A stretch of DNA of 64,000 nucleotides from Flectobacillus longus (GTDB taxonomy: Bacteria; Bacteroidota; Bacteroidia; Cytophagales; Spirosomataceae), in the NCBI RefSeq assembly GCF_030056705.1, contig NZ_JASHIC010000013.1:1-64000 (forward strand). Direction: 5' to 3'. The position numbers and the translations under genes were made by a program. Under the pieces are notes generated by a model. That model was not told the DNA's origin. It did not search any database and was given only the letters and a program-made list of their open reading frames with translations. How positions within the stretch are numbered: position 1 is the stretch's first letter; each line of letters opens with the position of its first letter. Below, one piece after another: positions 34,823 to 45,600 of this stretch.

Positions 34823-35572
34823 TTAACGTCCTTTTAGCCATTCCAAAAAATCAGCTTTTCGGCGTCGAGCGATGGGTAAACGAATATCGTTGGTAAGTAT
34901 TACCACGCCACCGTCTTCATTCAAAACCTTTTGAATATGAAAGTGACTAATTACATGAGAATCATGAATTCGGAAGAAATCGTATTCTTCTAATAGTTCG
35001 TGGTAAGTTTTTAAATCACGAGAAGACATAACTGGCTTCCCTTGAAGCAAATGAATCAAAGTATAACCACTTGAAGCCTCACAACGAACAATATCCTGTA
35101 CCTCTATCATTTCAAAACCTTTGTGAGTAGGAATAGCGATTTTATTCTTACGACTTCTGGGGTTATTTAAGGTACTAAGCAAATTTCGTAGTTCACCGAG
35201 ATTATCCTGACTATCGAGCTGCTTTTCTGCTTTTTTGACAGCCTCAATTAATTCTGCTACATGAATCGGTTTTAGGAGATAATCAATTGCCGAAAACTTA
35301 ATGGCGTTAAGTGCATACTGGTCAAAACCCGTTACAAATATGACTTTAAAAGAAGGTTCATCAAATTTCATTAATAAATCGAATCCCGTTCCGTTTGTCA
35401 TTTCCACATCTAAAAATAAAAGATTAGGATTGAAAGTAACTACTTTTTGGTATGCTTCTTCGACAGAGGTGGCTGTTTCTATAATTTTTACTTGCGGACA
35501 ATAATTGGTTAAAAGAGTTTTTAAAGCTTCTAGTGCATTATTCTCATCATCAACAATGATAGCTCTGAGCAT
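34823..35572 (-). CDS. LytTR-type response regulator
   Basis: This 249-residue regulator has a receiver domain at about 1-120 with acidic pocket VDDE and phospho-acceptor D55 in LLFLDVEM, and K near LLKPIHV. The LytTR DNA-binding domain covers about 145-245 (KIAIPTHKGFEMIEVQDIVR, then EYDFFRIHDSHVISHFHI). It should bind direct repeats upstream of targets. The ATG at 35572 is chosen over TTG at 35581. It starts 28 bp after the sensor kinase stop, so the two are co-transcribed as a two-component system. Confidence 0.95.
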   Translation of the reverse strand: MLRAIIVDDENNALEALKTLLTNYCPQVKIIETATSVEEAYQKVVTFNPNLLFLDVEMTNGTGFDLLMKFDEPSFKVIFVTGFDQYALNAIKFSAIDYLLKPIHVAELIEAVKKAEKQLDSQDNLGELRNLLSTLNNPRSRKNKIAIPTHKGFEMIEVQDIVRCEASSGYTLIHLLQGKPVMSSRDLKTYHELLEEYDFFRIHDSHVISHFHIQKVLNEDGGVVILTNDIRLPIARRRKADFLEWLKGR

Positions 35573-35600
35573 GGTTAACAATTAGGGATAATTTTATTTC

Positions 35601-38600
35601 TCAAAGATAAATAAGTATTTCAACTTTTGTCCCCTGAGACTCTCCTATTTCATTGAATTTATCAATAACATTTACTTCGACTTTAGTTTCTTCAATGTAT
35701 TTTAAAGATTGAATTCGTTCGGCAGTAATTTGAGTTGCCTGAGATTGATACGATTTTAGAGACTTTTGCTTCAGCTCTGCGGCCTTTTCTCGTCCGATTC
35801 CATTGTCCTCGATGGTACAAAGCACATAATCGTCTAACAAACTAAAGTGAATCAAAAGAATACCTTCGTTATTTTTACTGTAAACAAGCCCATGATTAAT
35901 TGCATTTTCAACAAATGGTTGAATCAGCATAGATGGAATTTCTAACTCCTGAGGCACTTCATCGTCTATCTGTATTTCAAAAGTAAATCGATTTTTAAAC
36001 CGTAACTGTTCGAGGGTAATGTAGTATTCCAGAAGTTCACATTCCTCATGAACAGAAATATATTTATTCCGAGAAGATTCCAGAAAGAGTCGCATCAATC
36101 GTGAAAATCTACTCAAGTAATCATTGGCAGCTTCAATAGCATTGTTCAAAATATAGTATTGAATTGAACTTAAGGCATTAAACACAAAATGAGGGTTCAT
36201 TTGTGCTTGTAATGCTTGTAATTCGAGTTGAGCAAACCGTTTGTTGGCAGCAGTCCGTTCGCTTTCGGCTTTTCGAATAAATTTGATGCGGGCATATAAA
36301 GCCAAAATTGCCCCTAATGCAACGATACCAACGATAATTAATCTAAACCAAGTTTCTTGCCAAAAAGGGGCTTTGATATGAAAGCTTATTGGGTTGACTT
36401 TTTGGGTAGCTTGTCCAGTCACATCATAAGCTCTTAGATCGAAAGTATAGTTGCCTGGAGGCAAAAAAGGAAAACTTAGTTGTAGTTCATCAACTTCCTG
36501 CCATAAGGTATCCGACTGGCTACTTCCTAATAAGCGGTATTGATATTTAATATTTTTGTTACTCATATACGAAAGAGCCACAAACTCAATGGTCAAGTTA
36601 TTTTGCGTATGTTCTAACTCATAATGAGAGGTAACTAAGGTATCTTGATTATTAACTTTCACACGACGAATCACCAAAGGAACATTTGCGTTTTGTGACT
36701 CAGTGTTCAAAATATGTTTCATTTTGATTTTAAATAAGCCATTCGCTGTTCCTATCCACACCCAATCCTTTTGTATACTTAAACAATATACTTCATGTGT
36801 AGGTAGTCCTTGAATTACTGAAAGTTTTTTGAGTTGGTAACTTTGAGCACGATAATTTATATCTGACAAAATATATACTCCATGATTGGTAGCTGCCCAG
36901 ACGGTTTTGGTTTTATCATCAACATAGATGGCGTTGATATTCTCATAGGTGAGCTCTTGGATAACTAAAGGGCTTTTTCCATCAAAAGCATACAAACCAA
37001 AGCCATTGGTACCAACCCACACTTTTTTATCTTTGGTAGAAATGATACACTTTACGGGTTTTCGGAGTAAAGGATATTTCGTTTTTTGACTATCAAAATA
37101 CTGTGCCGTAGAATCGGCAAAAGATAGCTTATAAATACCTTTAGAGTTACCTACCCAAATGGAGCTATCAACTCCTGTGTGCATGGCAATAATTTTGGGA
37201 ATATTAATTTTAGTAAAAATACGCTTCGTTCTATAATGACTTGGTGTTTCGATAAGCTTTACCATCATTAGGGCATTATAGCCTACAATAGTTTTTGAAT
37301 TGAGTGTATCTATTGTTTTATAATCAATCCAATGGATACATTCTCCATCGTACTTTTTATTGATTGGTTCGTATAAATCATACTGTCCGTTTTTCTTTAC
37401 AATTTTATTAATAGTTAACTTATTTTTTGTCAACAATGATTTCGTCGAATACATAGTATAATCCATACCGTAATAAGCTACCATAGCTTTTTCTTTGGTA
37501 ATGGCAATATCTCTCACTGGTAACTGTATGGGATCATTTATCTCAAGTGGTGTGATAGATTGATTTGGTTCTATTCGATATAAATTGCCCTTTCCTGTGC
37601 CAAAAATTAATTTATCTCCATATTGCTGCATTGCTACAACCGAGTTACCATCAGCGAAATTATATGTAGCCGAGTTCATAGCTTGTTTTGACAAAAATAG
37701 CAACCCTTTATCCTTGGTACAAAACCAAAAGTTTTCTTCGCTGTCTACATAAATTGTATTAATAACATACCTGTTCAAAAAATCAAACTGGTGCAATCGT
37801 TTAAAATTTTCATCTAATAGAAAAGACTCTTTTTCGGTTACACAAAGCTTATATTTCGGGCTTCCAGTACTAAGTAATAATGTCAGGTTATTGTTTTTAA
37901 AAGAGCTTATACTAGAAGTGGGGATTTCCTTCAATCCATTTTTACTATAGACCACCAAATTTTCGGCGGTAGCATAAATAGTTTTATCGTCTTCAAACAA
38001 GATAGTAATCAGCTTATTAAAAATTTGAATAGGAAATTTTGATTTAAAAAAATCAGGCAAAACATGAGGAACATGCTTGATATTGTGGGATAGCCCTTCG
38101 GAATAAGCTCGTAATGTAAAAGCAGAACCTACGCTCATGTTTACACTGAGGTGGGTTTTGTTGTTGATAAACGGATAGGATTGATTCCCAATCTTGGGGG
38201 GGCTATATCGCTTAACTTTTCGATTTTTGACATCTATTTCCAATACCTCAAATCTCTTATTTAAAATCACCTGCATAGTATTGGGCGATGTTTGAACATA
38301 GCACCAAATATGGGTGTCTTGTAGGTCGGGATAAGGGTTTGGAATTGTGTAGAACTTATTGTCGTTTATATCAAAATAATAAAATGACTCGCTATAAGTC
38401 AAAAACCAGAGTCGTTTTTGGTTATCCTCTGCACATTGCCAGACATCATTATTGGGCAAACCATTTTTGGTGGAAAAGCTTTCAAAATGATAACCATCAA
38501 ATCGGGCGATGCCCTTATCGGTACAAAACCAAAGAAAGCCCTTACTATCTTGGTATGCACGATATACATTCGAACTAGGCAAACCATTATCTACAGTATA

Positions 38601-38675
38601 AGACCTCAAAAAAGGATATTGAGCAAAATTAGAAGACGAGATAAGAAGAAAAATAAAAAGTAAGAATTGTTTCAT
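35601..38675 (-). CDS. LytS-type sensor kinase with reg_prop propeller and Y_Y_Y domain
   Basis: This 1024-residue inner-membrane sensor has a signal peptide (MKQFLLFIFLLISSSNFAQ). The large periplasmic part has reg_prop-type beta-propeller repeats (GLPSSNVYRAYQDSKGFLWF, GLPNNDVWQC, GLPTHEVYCLSIQKDWVWIG), then a Y_Y_Y immunoglobulin-like domain ending near 765. One TM helix lies at about 775-797. The cytoplasmic His_kinase domain has H829 in QMNPHFVFNALSSI and an ATPase region with ENAINHGLVY and EDNGIGREKA. It lacks a response regulator domain and signals through the LytTR protein 28 bp downstream. Its position behind the surface-filament genes suggests it may sense surface or envelope state (inference). 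Confidence 0.95.
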   Translation of the reverse strand: MKQFLLFIFLLISSSNFAQYPFLRSYTVDNGLPSSNVYRAYQDSKGFLWFCTDKGIARFDGYHFESFSTKNGLPNNDVWQCAEDNQKRLWFLTYSESFYYFDINDNKFYTIPNPYPDLQDTHIWCYVQTSPNTMQVILNKRFEVLEIDVKNRKVKRYSPPKIGNQSYPFINNKTHLSVNMSVGSAFTLRAYSEGLSHNIKHVPHVLPDFFKSKFPIQIFNKLITILFEDDKTIYATAENLVVYSKNGLKEIPTSSISSFKNNNLTLLLSTGSPKYKLCVTEKESFLLDENFKRLHQFDFLNRYVINTIYVDSEENFWFCTKDKGLLFLSKQAMNSATYNFADGNSVVAMQQYGDKLIFGTGKGNLYRIEPNQSITPLEINDPIQLPVRDIAITKEKAMVAYYGMDYTMYSTKSLLTKNKLTINKIVKKNGQYDLYEPINKKYDGECIHWIDYKTIDTLNSKTIVGYNALMMVKLIETPSHYRTKRIFTKINIPKIIAMHTGVDSSIWVGNSKGIYKLSFADSTAQYFDSQKTKYPLLRKPVKCIISTKDKKVWVGTNGFGLYAFDGKSPLVIQELTYENINAIYVDDKTKTVWAATNHGVYILSDINYRAQSYQLKKLSVIQGLPTHEVYCLSIQKDWVWIGTANGLFKIKMKHILNTESQNANVPLVIRRVKVNNQDTLVTSHYELEHTQNNLTIEFVALSYMSNKNIKYQYRLLGSSQSDTLWQEVDELQLSFPFLPPGNYTFDLRAYDVTGQATQKVNPISFHIKAPFWQETWFRLIIVGIVALGAILALYARIKFIRKAESERTAANKRFAQLELQALQAQMNPHFVFNALSSIQYYILNNAIEAANDYLSRFSRLMRLFLESSRNKYISVHEECELLEYYITLEQLRFKNRFTFEIQIDDEVPQELEIPSMLIQPFVENAINHGLVYSKNNEGILLIHFSLLDDYVLCTIEDNGIGREKAAELKQKSLKSYQSQATQITAERIQSLKYIEETKVEVNVIDKFNEIGESQGTKVEILIYL

Positions 38676-38680
38676 ACCAC

Positions 38681-38723
38681 AAAAAAAGTCCGTGTAAGGT
38701 AAAGTTACCTGTTACACGGACTT
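38681..38723 (-). terminator. terminator of the PorE-like gene
   Basis: AAGTCCGTGTAA (38686-38697) pairs with TTACACGGACTT (38712-38723), a perfect 12-bp stem. An inner GGTAA/TTACC stem and a minus-strand T run add to it. It lies 11 bp upstream of the kinase ATG, so it also separates the kinase operon from the surface locus. Confidence 0.85.
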
Positions 38724-38744
38724 AAATATAAATTTCACTCAAAT

Positions 38745-41192
38745 TTATTGCATCTGAATTACTTTGAATTCTGTTCTTCGATTGGTCTGATGTTGTTCTT
38801 CGGTACATTCAACACCGTCGGCACATTCGTTGAGTAATTGCGTTTCGCCAAATCCTGATGACTCTAATCTTGTAGAAGCAATACCACGTTTACGTAAATA
38901 ACTAATTACTGATTTCGAACGATTTTCTGAAAGTCTTTGGTTAAATTCAGTCGACGAGCGTGAATCAGTATGTGAACGTAAATCGATTCTCATTTTTGGA
39001 TAGCGCTTCATCAGTGATACTAGTTTTTCTAATTCTCTAGCTGCATCAGGGCGGATATTGTATCTACCATAATCGTAGTAAATATTATCGATTGTAATTA
39101 CATCTCCCTCTTCAAACATACTCAAATTAGAATTGATGTATTTTGGAGGATTATCTCCCACTTTCTTAATTTTATTACTTTTCGAACCAAAATTTTCTTT
39201 AGCTGCTTCCAGATTATAATCACATCCTGGGCAAATATCAAACTGATAGCGTCCCTCTGCATCAGTTACCACTTGTTGTATTGTTCCATCACATTCGTTT
39301 CTTAGCGTTACAACAACACCTGCAATTGGGCTTTTATCTTTACTCGAAGTAACACGTCCCCTAAGGGTAGTTACCTTACAAGGTAGCGCTGGATTAGGAT
39401 TACCTGATGGACTGATTCTTGCTGATAGTGAATCTCCTTCTACTTCTTTTACAGGTTGTAAAGGAATATCAAGCGTTGATTGCTCCATTTTTGCATCTTT
39501 TGCCGAATATCCTACTGTATTGGGAAGATACCCTTCACGAGAAGCCTTTAATAAATATGATTTATCTTCATCCAAACAGATTTTGAAAGTACCATTTGAA
39601 TCTGTCTTTTTCATCTCTGTCTTACCCTCTGTTGATACTTCTACATCAGCGTTATCTAGCGGCAATTTTGACTCTGCATCAAATACAATAACCTGTAGCT
39701 CACGACATTCTGGTTTTTCATCACATTCCCTTGTAAATCTATAAATATCATCATCGGCACCACCACGTTTACGATTTGAGCTTAGATATCCTTGTTTACG
39801 TTCTCCATCTGTGATAAGTCCAAAATCATCTTGGCTCGTATTGATAGGAGCACCAAGATTCTTAATTTTACTTTTAATAGTTTTCCCATCTTGTAACTCA
39901 ACAAAGAAGACATCTAAGCCTCCAAGTCCAGCATGACCATCTGAAGCAAAATATAAATTTCCTTTTTCATCTACAAAAGGAAACATTTCATTTCCTTCAG
40001 TATTTACTTGAGGTCCTAGATTGACAGGAGTTCCAAAGCTTCCGTTGTTAAACTCTACTACATACACATCTGTACCCCCAAAACCACCTGGCATATCCGA
40101 AACAAAATACATTAACTTATCATCTTTCGTCAAAGTTGGATGCCCAGTTGAATACTCGTTATTATTAAAAGGAACCTCTTTTACACTAGACCATTGTCCA
40201 TCACCTTTTTTGTCTTCGGCAGTGTAAAGTTTTAATTTATTTACACGGTCTGCACTAGTCTTGAAACTACCTGAGTTATAATTATTTCTTGTAAAAACAA
40301 TTTTACGGCTATCGCTCGAAAATGTCACAGGCCCTTCATGGTATTTAGTATTAAGGGTTTTGGAGAAAACCTCACTTTGTGTAACAGGAATCTCATTGTA
40401 TGTCGCATACCCTTTGTACATACCAGTACTGCCATAAGAACCTACTGTTCTTGAATCATTTGGTGTAGCGGGTGTGTATTCGTCATCTCCAACGACGGCT
40501 GGCGCTTTAAATTTACGTTCTTTATTTGCGGTAGAGCCACCTAAACCAGAAGGCTGAGAAGCAGTGAGCTTGCTAATATCAGACAAGTAATAAAGGTCAA
40601 GAAAATTTGAGTTATCCCAAGAATATACTCGTTTTAAACCCACAGACTCTGTACGACCAGAGTTAAAAACAAACCCATTTTTGTAATAGGTAGGGCTAAA
40701 GTCTGCTTTATCAGTATTGAGATTTAGGTACTCAACCTTATAACATGCTTTATTTTTGCTGAGTGTTTCAACATTCTTATATAATTTCTGAAAACTTGAG
40801 CTTCGCTTATCCGTTCCTGCTATTTTAGAATATTTTTCATATACGTCCTGTGATTCTTTGTACTTACCATTTGTAGCAAGCGCTTGTGCATAATAAAGGT
40901 ATGCTTTTGAATCACCTGAAAAAGACGGATTATCTACTATCTCTTTATATACTCTTTCTGCATTTTGAGAGTCTTTGATTTGTCGATAAGCGTATGCCAA
41001 CTTCAGCTTTGCAGCTTGCTTGTCTGTATCTGAAACTTTGCCCTTGAGGACATGTTCAAACATCTCTGCGGCATTCAAATAGCTCATTCTTTCAAATTCA
41101 GCCTCAGCATCTTTCAACGTCTGAGCTGACACCTTTGAAATAAAGAGTAAGGCAGTAAGAATTACCAATCCTATTTTCTTACAATTAATCAT
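38745..41192 (-). CDS. PorE-like TPR/PD40/OmpA periplasmic protein
   Basis: This 815-residue protein has a signal peptide (MINCKKIGLVILTALLFISK, cleavage near VSAQ). In order: TPR-like repeats about 25-140; a PD40/WD40-like beta-propeller about 170-480 (YFVSDMPGGFGGTDVYVVEF, then MFPFVDEKGNLYFASDGHAG); two carboxypeptidase-regulatory-like segments about 490-680; and an OmpA-like peptidoglycan-binding domain about 695-815 (IYYDYGRYNIRPDAARELE, then LRSHTDSRSSTEFN and SENRSKSVISYL). This order matches PorE of Porphyromonas gingivalis, a type IX secretion component. It is encoded after the giant adhesin and an SprF-like protein and may anchor that complex to the cell wall. Confidence 0.9.
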   Translation of the reverse strand: MINCKKIGLVILTALLFISKVSAQTLKDAEAEFERMSYLNAAEMFEHVLKGKVSDTDKQAAKLKLAYAYRQIKDSQNAERVYKEIVDNPSFSGDSKAYLYYAQALATNGKYKESQDVYEKYSKIAGTDKRSSSFQKLYKNVETLSKNKACYKVEYLNLNTDKADFSPTYYKNGFVFNSGRTESVGLKRVYSWDNSNFLDLYYLSDISKLTASQPSGLGGSTANKERKFKAPAVVGDDEYTPATPNDSRTVGSYGSTGMYKGYATYNEIPVTQSEVFSKTLNTKYHEGPVTFSSDSRKIVFTRNNYNSGSFKTSADRVNKLKLYTAEDKKGDGQWSSVKEVPFNNNEYSTGHPTLTKDDKLMYFVSDMPGGFGGTDVYVVEFNNGSFGTPVNLGPQVNTEGNEMFPFVDEKGNLYFASDGHAGLGGLDVFFVELQDGKTIKSKIKNLGAPINTSQDDFGLITDGERKQGYLSSNRKRGGADDDIYRFTRECDEKPECRELQVIVFDAESKLPLDNADVEVSTEGKTEMKKTDSNGTFKICLDEDKSYLLKASREGYLPNTVGYSAKDAKMEQSTLDIPLQPVKEVEGDSLSARISPSGNPNPALPCKVTTLRGRVTSSKDKSPIAGVVVTLRNECDGTIQQVVTDAEGRYQFDICPGCDYNLEAAKENFGSKSNKIKKVGDNPPKYINSNLSMFEEGDVITIDNIYYDYGRYNIRPDAARELEKLVSLMKRYPKMRIDLRSHTDSRSSTEFNQRLSENRSKSVISYLRKRGIASTRLESSGFGETQLLNECADGVECTEEQHQTNRRTEFKVIQMQ

Positions 41193-41561
41193 TTTTCTAA
41201 ACAGTTATAACATCATGAGGGCGAATTCAAAATCGATAAGACAACTAAGGATATGACCTTATACTCAAGACTTTCCAGTAATAAGTTAGTAGGCAAAATT
41301 AAAATAAATTTTACCCGCTTTAAGCTTTAGGCTTTATGCGGTAAGCTAAAAGTTAAATAGTATTTCTCATGAAATAATAGAAACTTTTTTGCCTAATGCC
41401 TACGGCTTACAGCCTAAAGCGTATTAATGCAATTTTATTTTGCATTAATACTTAAGTAAAAGTTAATAGTATATCAGTTATTAAATTACACTCATAATTA
41501 GAAGGATACCTTCATAGTGTACCACAGATATATTATTAATTTAATCTTTCCTGTTACTAAT
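41193..41561. other. intergenic region with repeat R2
   Basis: This 369-bp gap is between the SprF-like and PorE-like genes. It is mostly repeat R2, and a CAAAATTA at 41294-41301 (TAATTTTG on the minus strand) could be a -7 box about 100 bp upstream of the PorE-like gene. Confidence 0.55.
41309..41458. repeat. palindromic intergenic repeat, copy R2
   Basis: This is the near-identical partner of R1 at 22768-22918. It includes a perfect inner hairpin, ATTAATGCAA with TTGCATTAAT (7-nt loop), and outer arms that are rough inverted copies (GCTTTAGGC... and ...GCCTAAAGC). Confidence 0.78.
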
Positions 41562-42563
41562 TTAGAAATAACGTGGAGTAAGAATTTTGGCTTTTTTGAA
41601 ACCGAACTCATATCTCAACATAATTTCATGACTACCTTTTTGTGAGTTCTGTAGGCTATTTAGCATAAAGTCATACGCATAGCCAATACGGAACTGGTCA
41701 CTTGCTTGAATTTCGAGCATACCAATAGCGGCATCACCATTTTGATTTGCGAAAGGTGAATTAAACTTTTGATTATTGGTTCTCCAAGAAGCCCCAACAG
41801 CAACTCGATCGCGAATCCATAGATTAAGGTTAAAATCAAATGCAGCAGCATCGCGAGTCGCTTTTACTAATACAGAGGGTTTCAATGCCAATGAACTTCC
41901 CAACGGCACAACAAATCCCATCATCACGAAATAGTGTCTTTCTTGACGAGCTTTTTTCAATGTATCTTCATTACCAGTATAAGTACGAAGTTCGTTTTGT
42001 ACTAAGTTTGGAACCGAAACACCAATATATCCACGGTCGTTACTCAAGTACAAACCTGTACCTACATTAGGTAACCATTTGGAGGTATTGCCATTAAATG
42101 CTGGATCGATATCGGTATTATCTAATGTACGACGGACACCACTTAAATTACCCACCAAGTTGGTTGCTCCGGCCTGAATACCCATAGCCAAAGTAGAACG
42201 TTGAGATACTTTGACACGATAAGCATAAGATAAATATGCTCCCGTATTATTGAATACCCCAATCTGGTCGTGGTATAATTGTAATCCAATACCGACTTTT
42301 TCTTTTTTAACTGGCATGTCGATAGTGAATGACTGTGTAGTTGGTGCGCCTTCGATTCCTACCCACTGCTGGCGGTAAATTCCAGTCATACTCAATACAT
42401 CGCGGCTACCCGCATAAGCTGGGTTAACAGCAAGCATATTGAACATATATTGAGAATATTGGACTTCTTGCTGAGCATGAGCTTTTTCTACACTTGCCAG
42501 CCCTAAGGCTAGAGAGAAGAGGATTGCGGTTTTCGCTCTCAAAAGCAAACTTTGGCGTCTCAT
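41562..42563 (-). CDS. SprF/PorP family outer-membrane partner of the giant adhesin
   Basis: This 333-residue outer-membrane beta-barrel-like protein has a signal peptide (RAKTAILFSLALGLASVEKA, then HAQQ). The signature QEVQYSQYMFNMLAVNPAYA begins the mature protein, and repeated YSYAYRV/MGIQAG and IGVSVPNLVQN-type strands follow. It ends in KILTPRYF with a terminal aromatic. The ATG at 42563 is chosen over TTG at 42590. In Flavobacterium the SprF-type gene sits next to the gene for the type B CTD adhesin and is needed for its secretion or retention. The same arrangement occurs here, 126 bp after the adhesin. Confidence 0.93.
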   Translation of the reverse strand: MRRQSLLLRAKTAILFSLALGLASVEKAHAQQEVQYSQYMFNMLAVNPAYAGSRDVLSMTGIYRQQWVGIEGAPTTQSFTIDMPVKKEKVGIGLQLYHDQIGVFNNTGAYLSYAYRVKVSQRSTLAMGIQAGATNLVGNLSGVRRTLDNTDIDPAFNGNTSKWLPNVGTGLYLSNDRGYIGVSVPNLVQNELRTYTGNEDTLKKARQERHYFVMMGFVVPLGSSLALKPSVLVKATRDAAAFDFNLNLWIRDRVAVGASWRTNNQKFNSPFANQNGDAAIGMLEIQASDQFRIGYAYDFMLNSLQNSQKGSHEIMLRYEFGFKKAKILTPRYF

Positions 42564-42651
42564 TGGATGATGGTTTAAATTATTAACCAAAGAAAAAAGA
42601 TAAATACTACTAGGCTTTATTTCCTTTGATTTGATTTCTTAACTATTTAGG

Positions 42652-42681
42652 CACCCTAGAGGGGAGTGCCCCTCTAGAGTG
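42652..42681 (-). promoter_or_regulatory. intercistronic hairpin between the adhesin and SprF-like genes
   Basis: CACCCTAGAGGGG (42652-42664) pairs with CCCCTCTAGAGTG (42669-42681) with one wobble and a 4-nt loop. It is GC-rich for this genome. On the minus strand it follows the adhesin stop by 8 nt, with no T run after it, so partial attenuation or mRNA 3'-end protection is more likely than full termination. Confidence 0.5.
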
Positions 42682-42689
42682 TTTTTGTA

Positions 42690-45600
42690 TTATCTAGCAA
42701 TTGTGAAATATCTAACTACTGTGTTTTTACCTTGAGTTAAAATAATTTCACCTGTTGTTCTATCATAACGTGTGAAGCTATAGAAGTAAGAACCATCTGG
42801 TAAGCCTTGACCGTCACCGATTACTTTCACACCTTGGTTTGATTCGCCACCCCAGTCATTTTGATAATCACTCGAAGCGTAGACAAGGCTACCCCATCTA
42901 TTGAAGATTTTCAACTCAATGCGTTGATCAGGGTTCAATGGTTGAATTACGAATTTATCGTTAATTCCATCACCATTTGGAGAGAATCCTTCTGGGATAA
43001 ATGGACTATCTGTTACAACTGAAGCATCAAAGATTACTGGAGTTTTAGCATTTTCAGCAGGGTTTCCATCTCCATTAGGGTCTGGGTTGGCACCTGCGGT
43101 TGACAAGTCAAATGCTATCTTCGTCGCATCTGCAATACTTATACCAGTAGCACTAGCCTGTGTATAAATCGTATCTTGAAGTGGCTCGCGAATATTCAAT
43201 GTGTACTCAATCACGATACTGTCACCTTTAGCAAACTTAAACGTACTACTTGCTACGGTAAGTGTTGTATCAGCAATTCCATCGAACAATGAATCAAGTT
43301 TTACTTTTCCACTAACAAGTGTTGGTTTACCTACCAATGACCAAGCTGTGACTTGCTGACCAATATTAGATTGAATATGGTTGGCAAGAGCCACATTGTT
43401 TAGGGTATCCTTACCATAGTTACGAGCAACCAATTTGAATTTCACATTGAATGTACTATCCGTTTGCATCACTGGTTTGCTAGCTGACAATGCTACACCA
43501 ATTGCGGCATCTCCTAATGGTTTTACTGGATTACTCAATGTTACAGAAGTTGCTACCTTGTTATTTGAAGGATCACCATCTTTATCAGGATCTGGATCAG
43601 AACCAGCCGTTGAAATATCCTCATAAGTCAAGCCATCTGTACCTGTACCTTTACCAATTGCTACGTTACTGAATACAGAGTCTGTAGCAGCAGTAGTGTT
43701 AACTCTTACAGCCAAGTTGATAGATACTGAATCACCAACACCTAGCGCAGAAGAATCAGGTAATACTAAATCGATATTCAAACCAGAACCAGTGTATTTA
43801 GAATTTACTTTCACACCTGGACGATTAGTAGAAACCGTTGGTTGACCTACAATTGTAGCCCCTTTCGAAGTATAAACTGCATCCAAATCATCGGTTACTG
43901 ATAACTTCGTGATTCTATTAACACCCATGTTGACAACTCTAATTACATAAGGGACTGTCCATTCATTTGTGCTTTCACGTTTCAAACCAGAAGCTAGCAC
44001 TTCTTTTGCCACACCAATTAATGTTCTTGGTAAGTCGAAGCGTACTACAGTCCTGCTAGGAGTTGCACTTACATCAGTACCAGCAGCAGACTTAGCTGTC
44101 ACTGTACCACTTGGTGCAATTCCTGAACCATTCACTTGGCTATAGAATGGTCCTTTGTTTCCGTTTAATGTAAGTGTTACCGTGTAAATTAAGGTATCAA
44201 CTTTGTTTGGAATCATAAAGCTAGAAGCAGCTTTTACTAAGTTTGGATCACTTGCGCCAAAGGCTTCATTGATTACCAAGTTTCCTGTATTCTTCAATAC
44301 TGGTGTACTTACTGTAAATGTTGCTGGAGATGGGAAGTTTTTCGCAACCGAATCAACTAAGCTAACATTGCGTAAAGTATCGCTACAGAAGTTTTTCGCA
44401 ATCAATTGGTAAGTCACGTTGTAAACACCTGTTGAAGTTTGGTTTGTATCAATTACTGCTAATGCTAAGCCAAGTTTACAGTCATTCACCACTCTATTGA
44501 TGATATTAACTTCAACGGTACTCTTATCATTATCCTTCACAGCATCCAACTTACTTGAGCTTGCCACAAATACAGTGTTAGGTGCAACACCTTGTAATAC
44601 TGCACGTGCATTGTAGGTTAACGATTTGGTTTCTCCTTTTGCAATTGATGCAATAGTAGCACTCAAAGAGTCACCTGTTGCCGTTTTGCCAGTTGAAGTA
44701 AAGTCTCCACTGATATATGACAAATTACTTACTAAGAAGTCTTTCAAGACAACATTTTTGGCATTAGCAGGACCAGCATTGGTTACCTTAATAGTGTAGG
44801 TTACCAAACTGTCTTTGTTAACTGTTGTTGCACTTGCCGTTTTGATTACAGATAAATCTGCATATAGCGTATCGTTTGTCGATACAATCGTTGCAGTAGC
44901 TGTATTGTTAGTCAACAATGGGTCTGTTGGACTATACATAGTGGTTGTCGCCGTAGTTGAAATTGTTCTATCTTCATCTACTTTCACTCTATAAGAGAAT
45001 GATTTCGAAGCTCCAACTGCTAAGCTACTGATTGTCGCTTTGACAGAATCAGTAGTTTTATCGACATCTCCAGATAAGAATGTTAATCCTTGAGGGAACA
45101 ATGCTCTCAACTCGATATTTGATGCTGTCGCAGGTCCATTATTTTGTACTTTCAATGTATAGACTACTTCATCACCTTTCGATACAATCGACTTATCTGT
45201 GGTAAAGCTTAATGCAAGATCAGCTAAATCAGTAGGGTTGATTGTACCAACCTGAACGGTGGTTGTTGCTGTATTGTTATCTGTTTTAGGGTCTAATGTT
45301 GAAGCAACAGTTGCTCCAAATAAGAGATTACCAGATGTAATACCTTTTGCAATGAATGTTAATACTTTAGTCTCCCCTTTCTTCAATGAATCGTAGCTAG
45401 CTGTCAAAGTATTTCCATTTACAACCCAACTTGGTTCTGCCGATAGCAACTCAAACCCTGTTGGAATCGTAGTTGTCACTTTCACTCCCTTAGCTGTCGC
45501 AGGACCATTATTAGAAACAGTTACTTTTATTGTTGTTGTTTCATTTAATCCAATGGCTGTTTTATCTGCAACTATTGCAATGGCAGCATCAGCAGCATTC

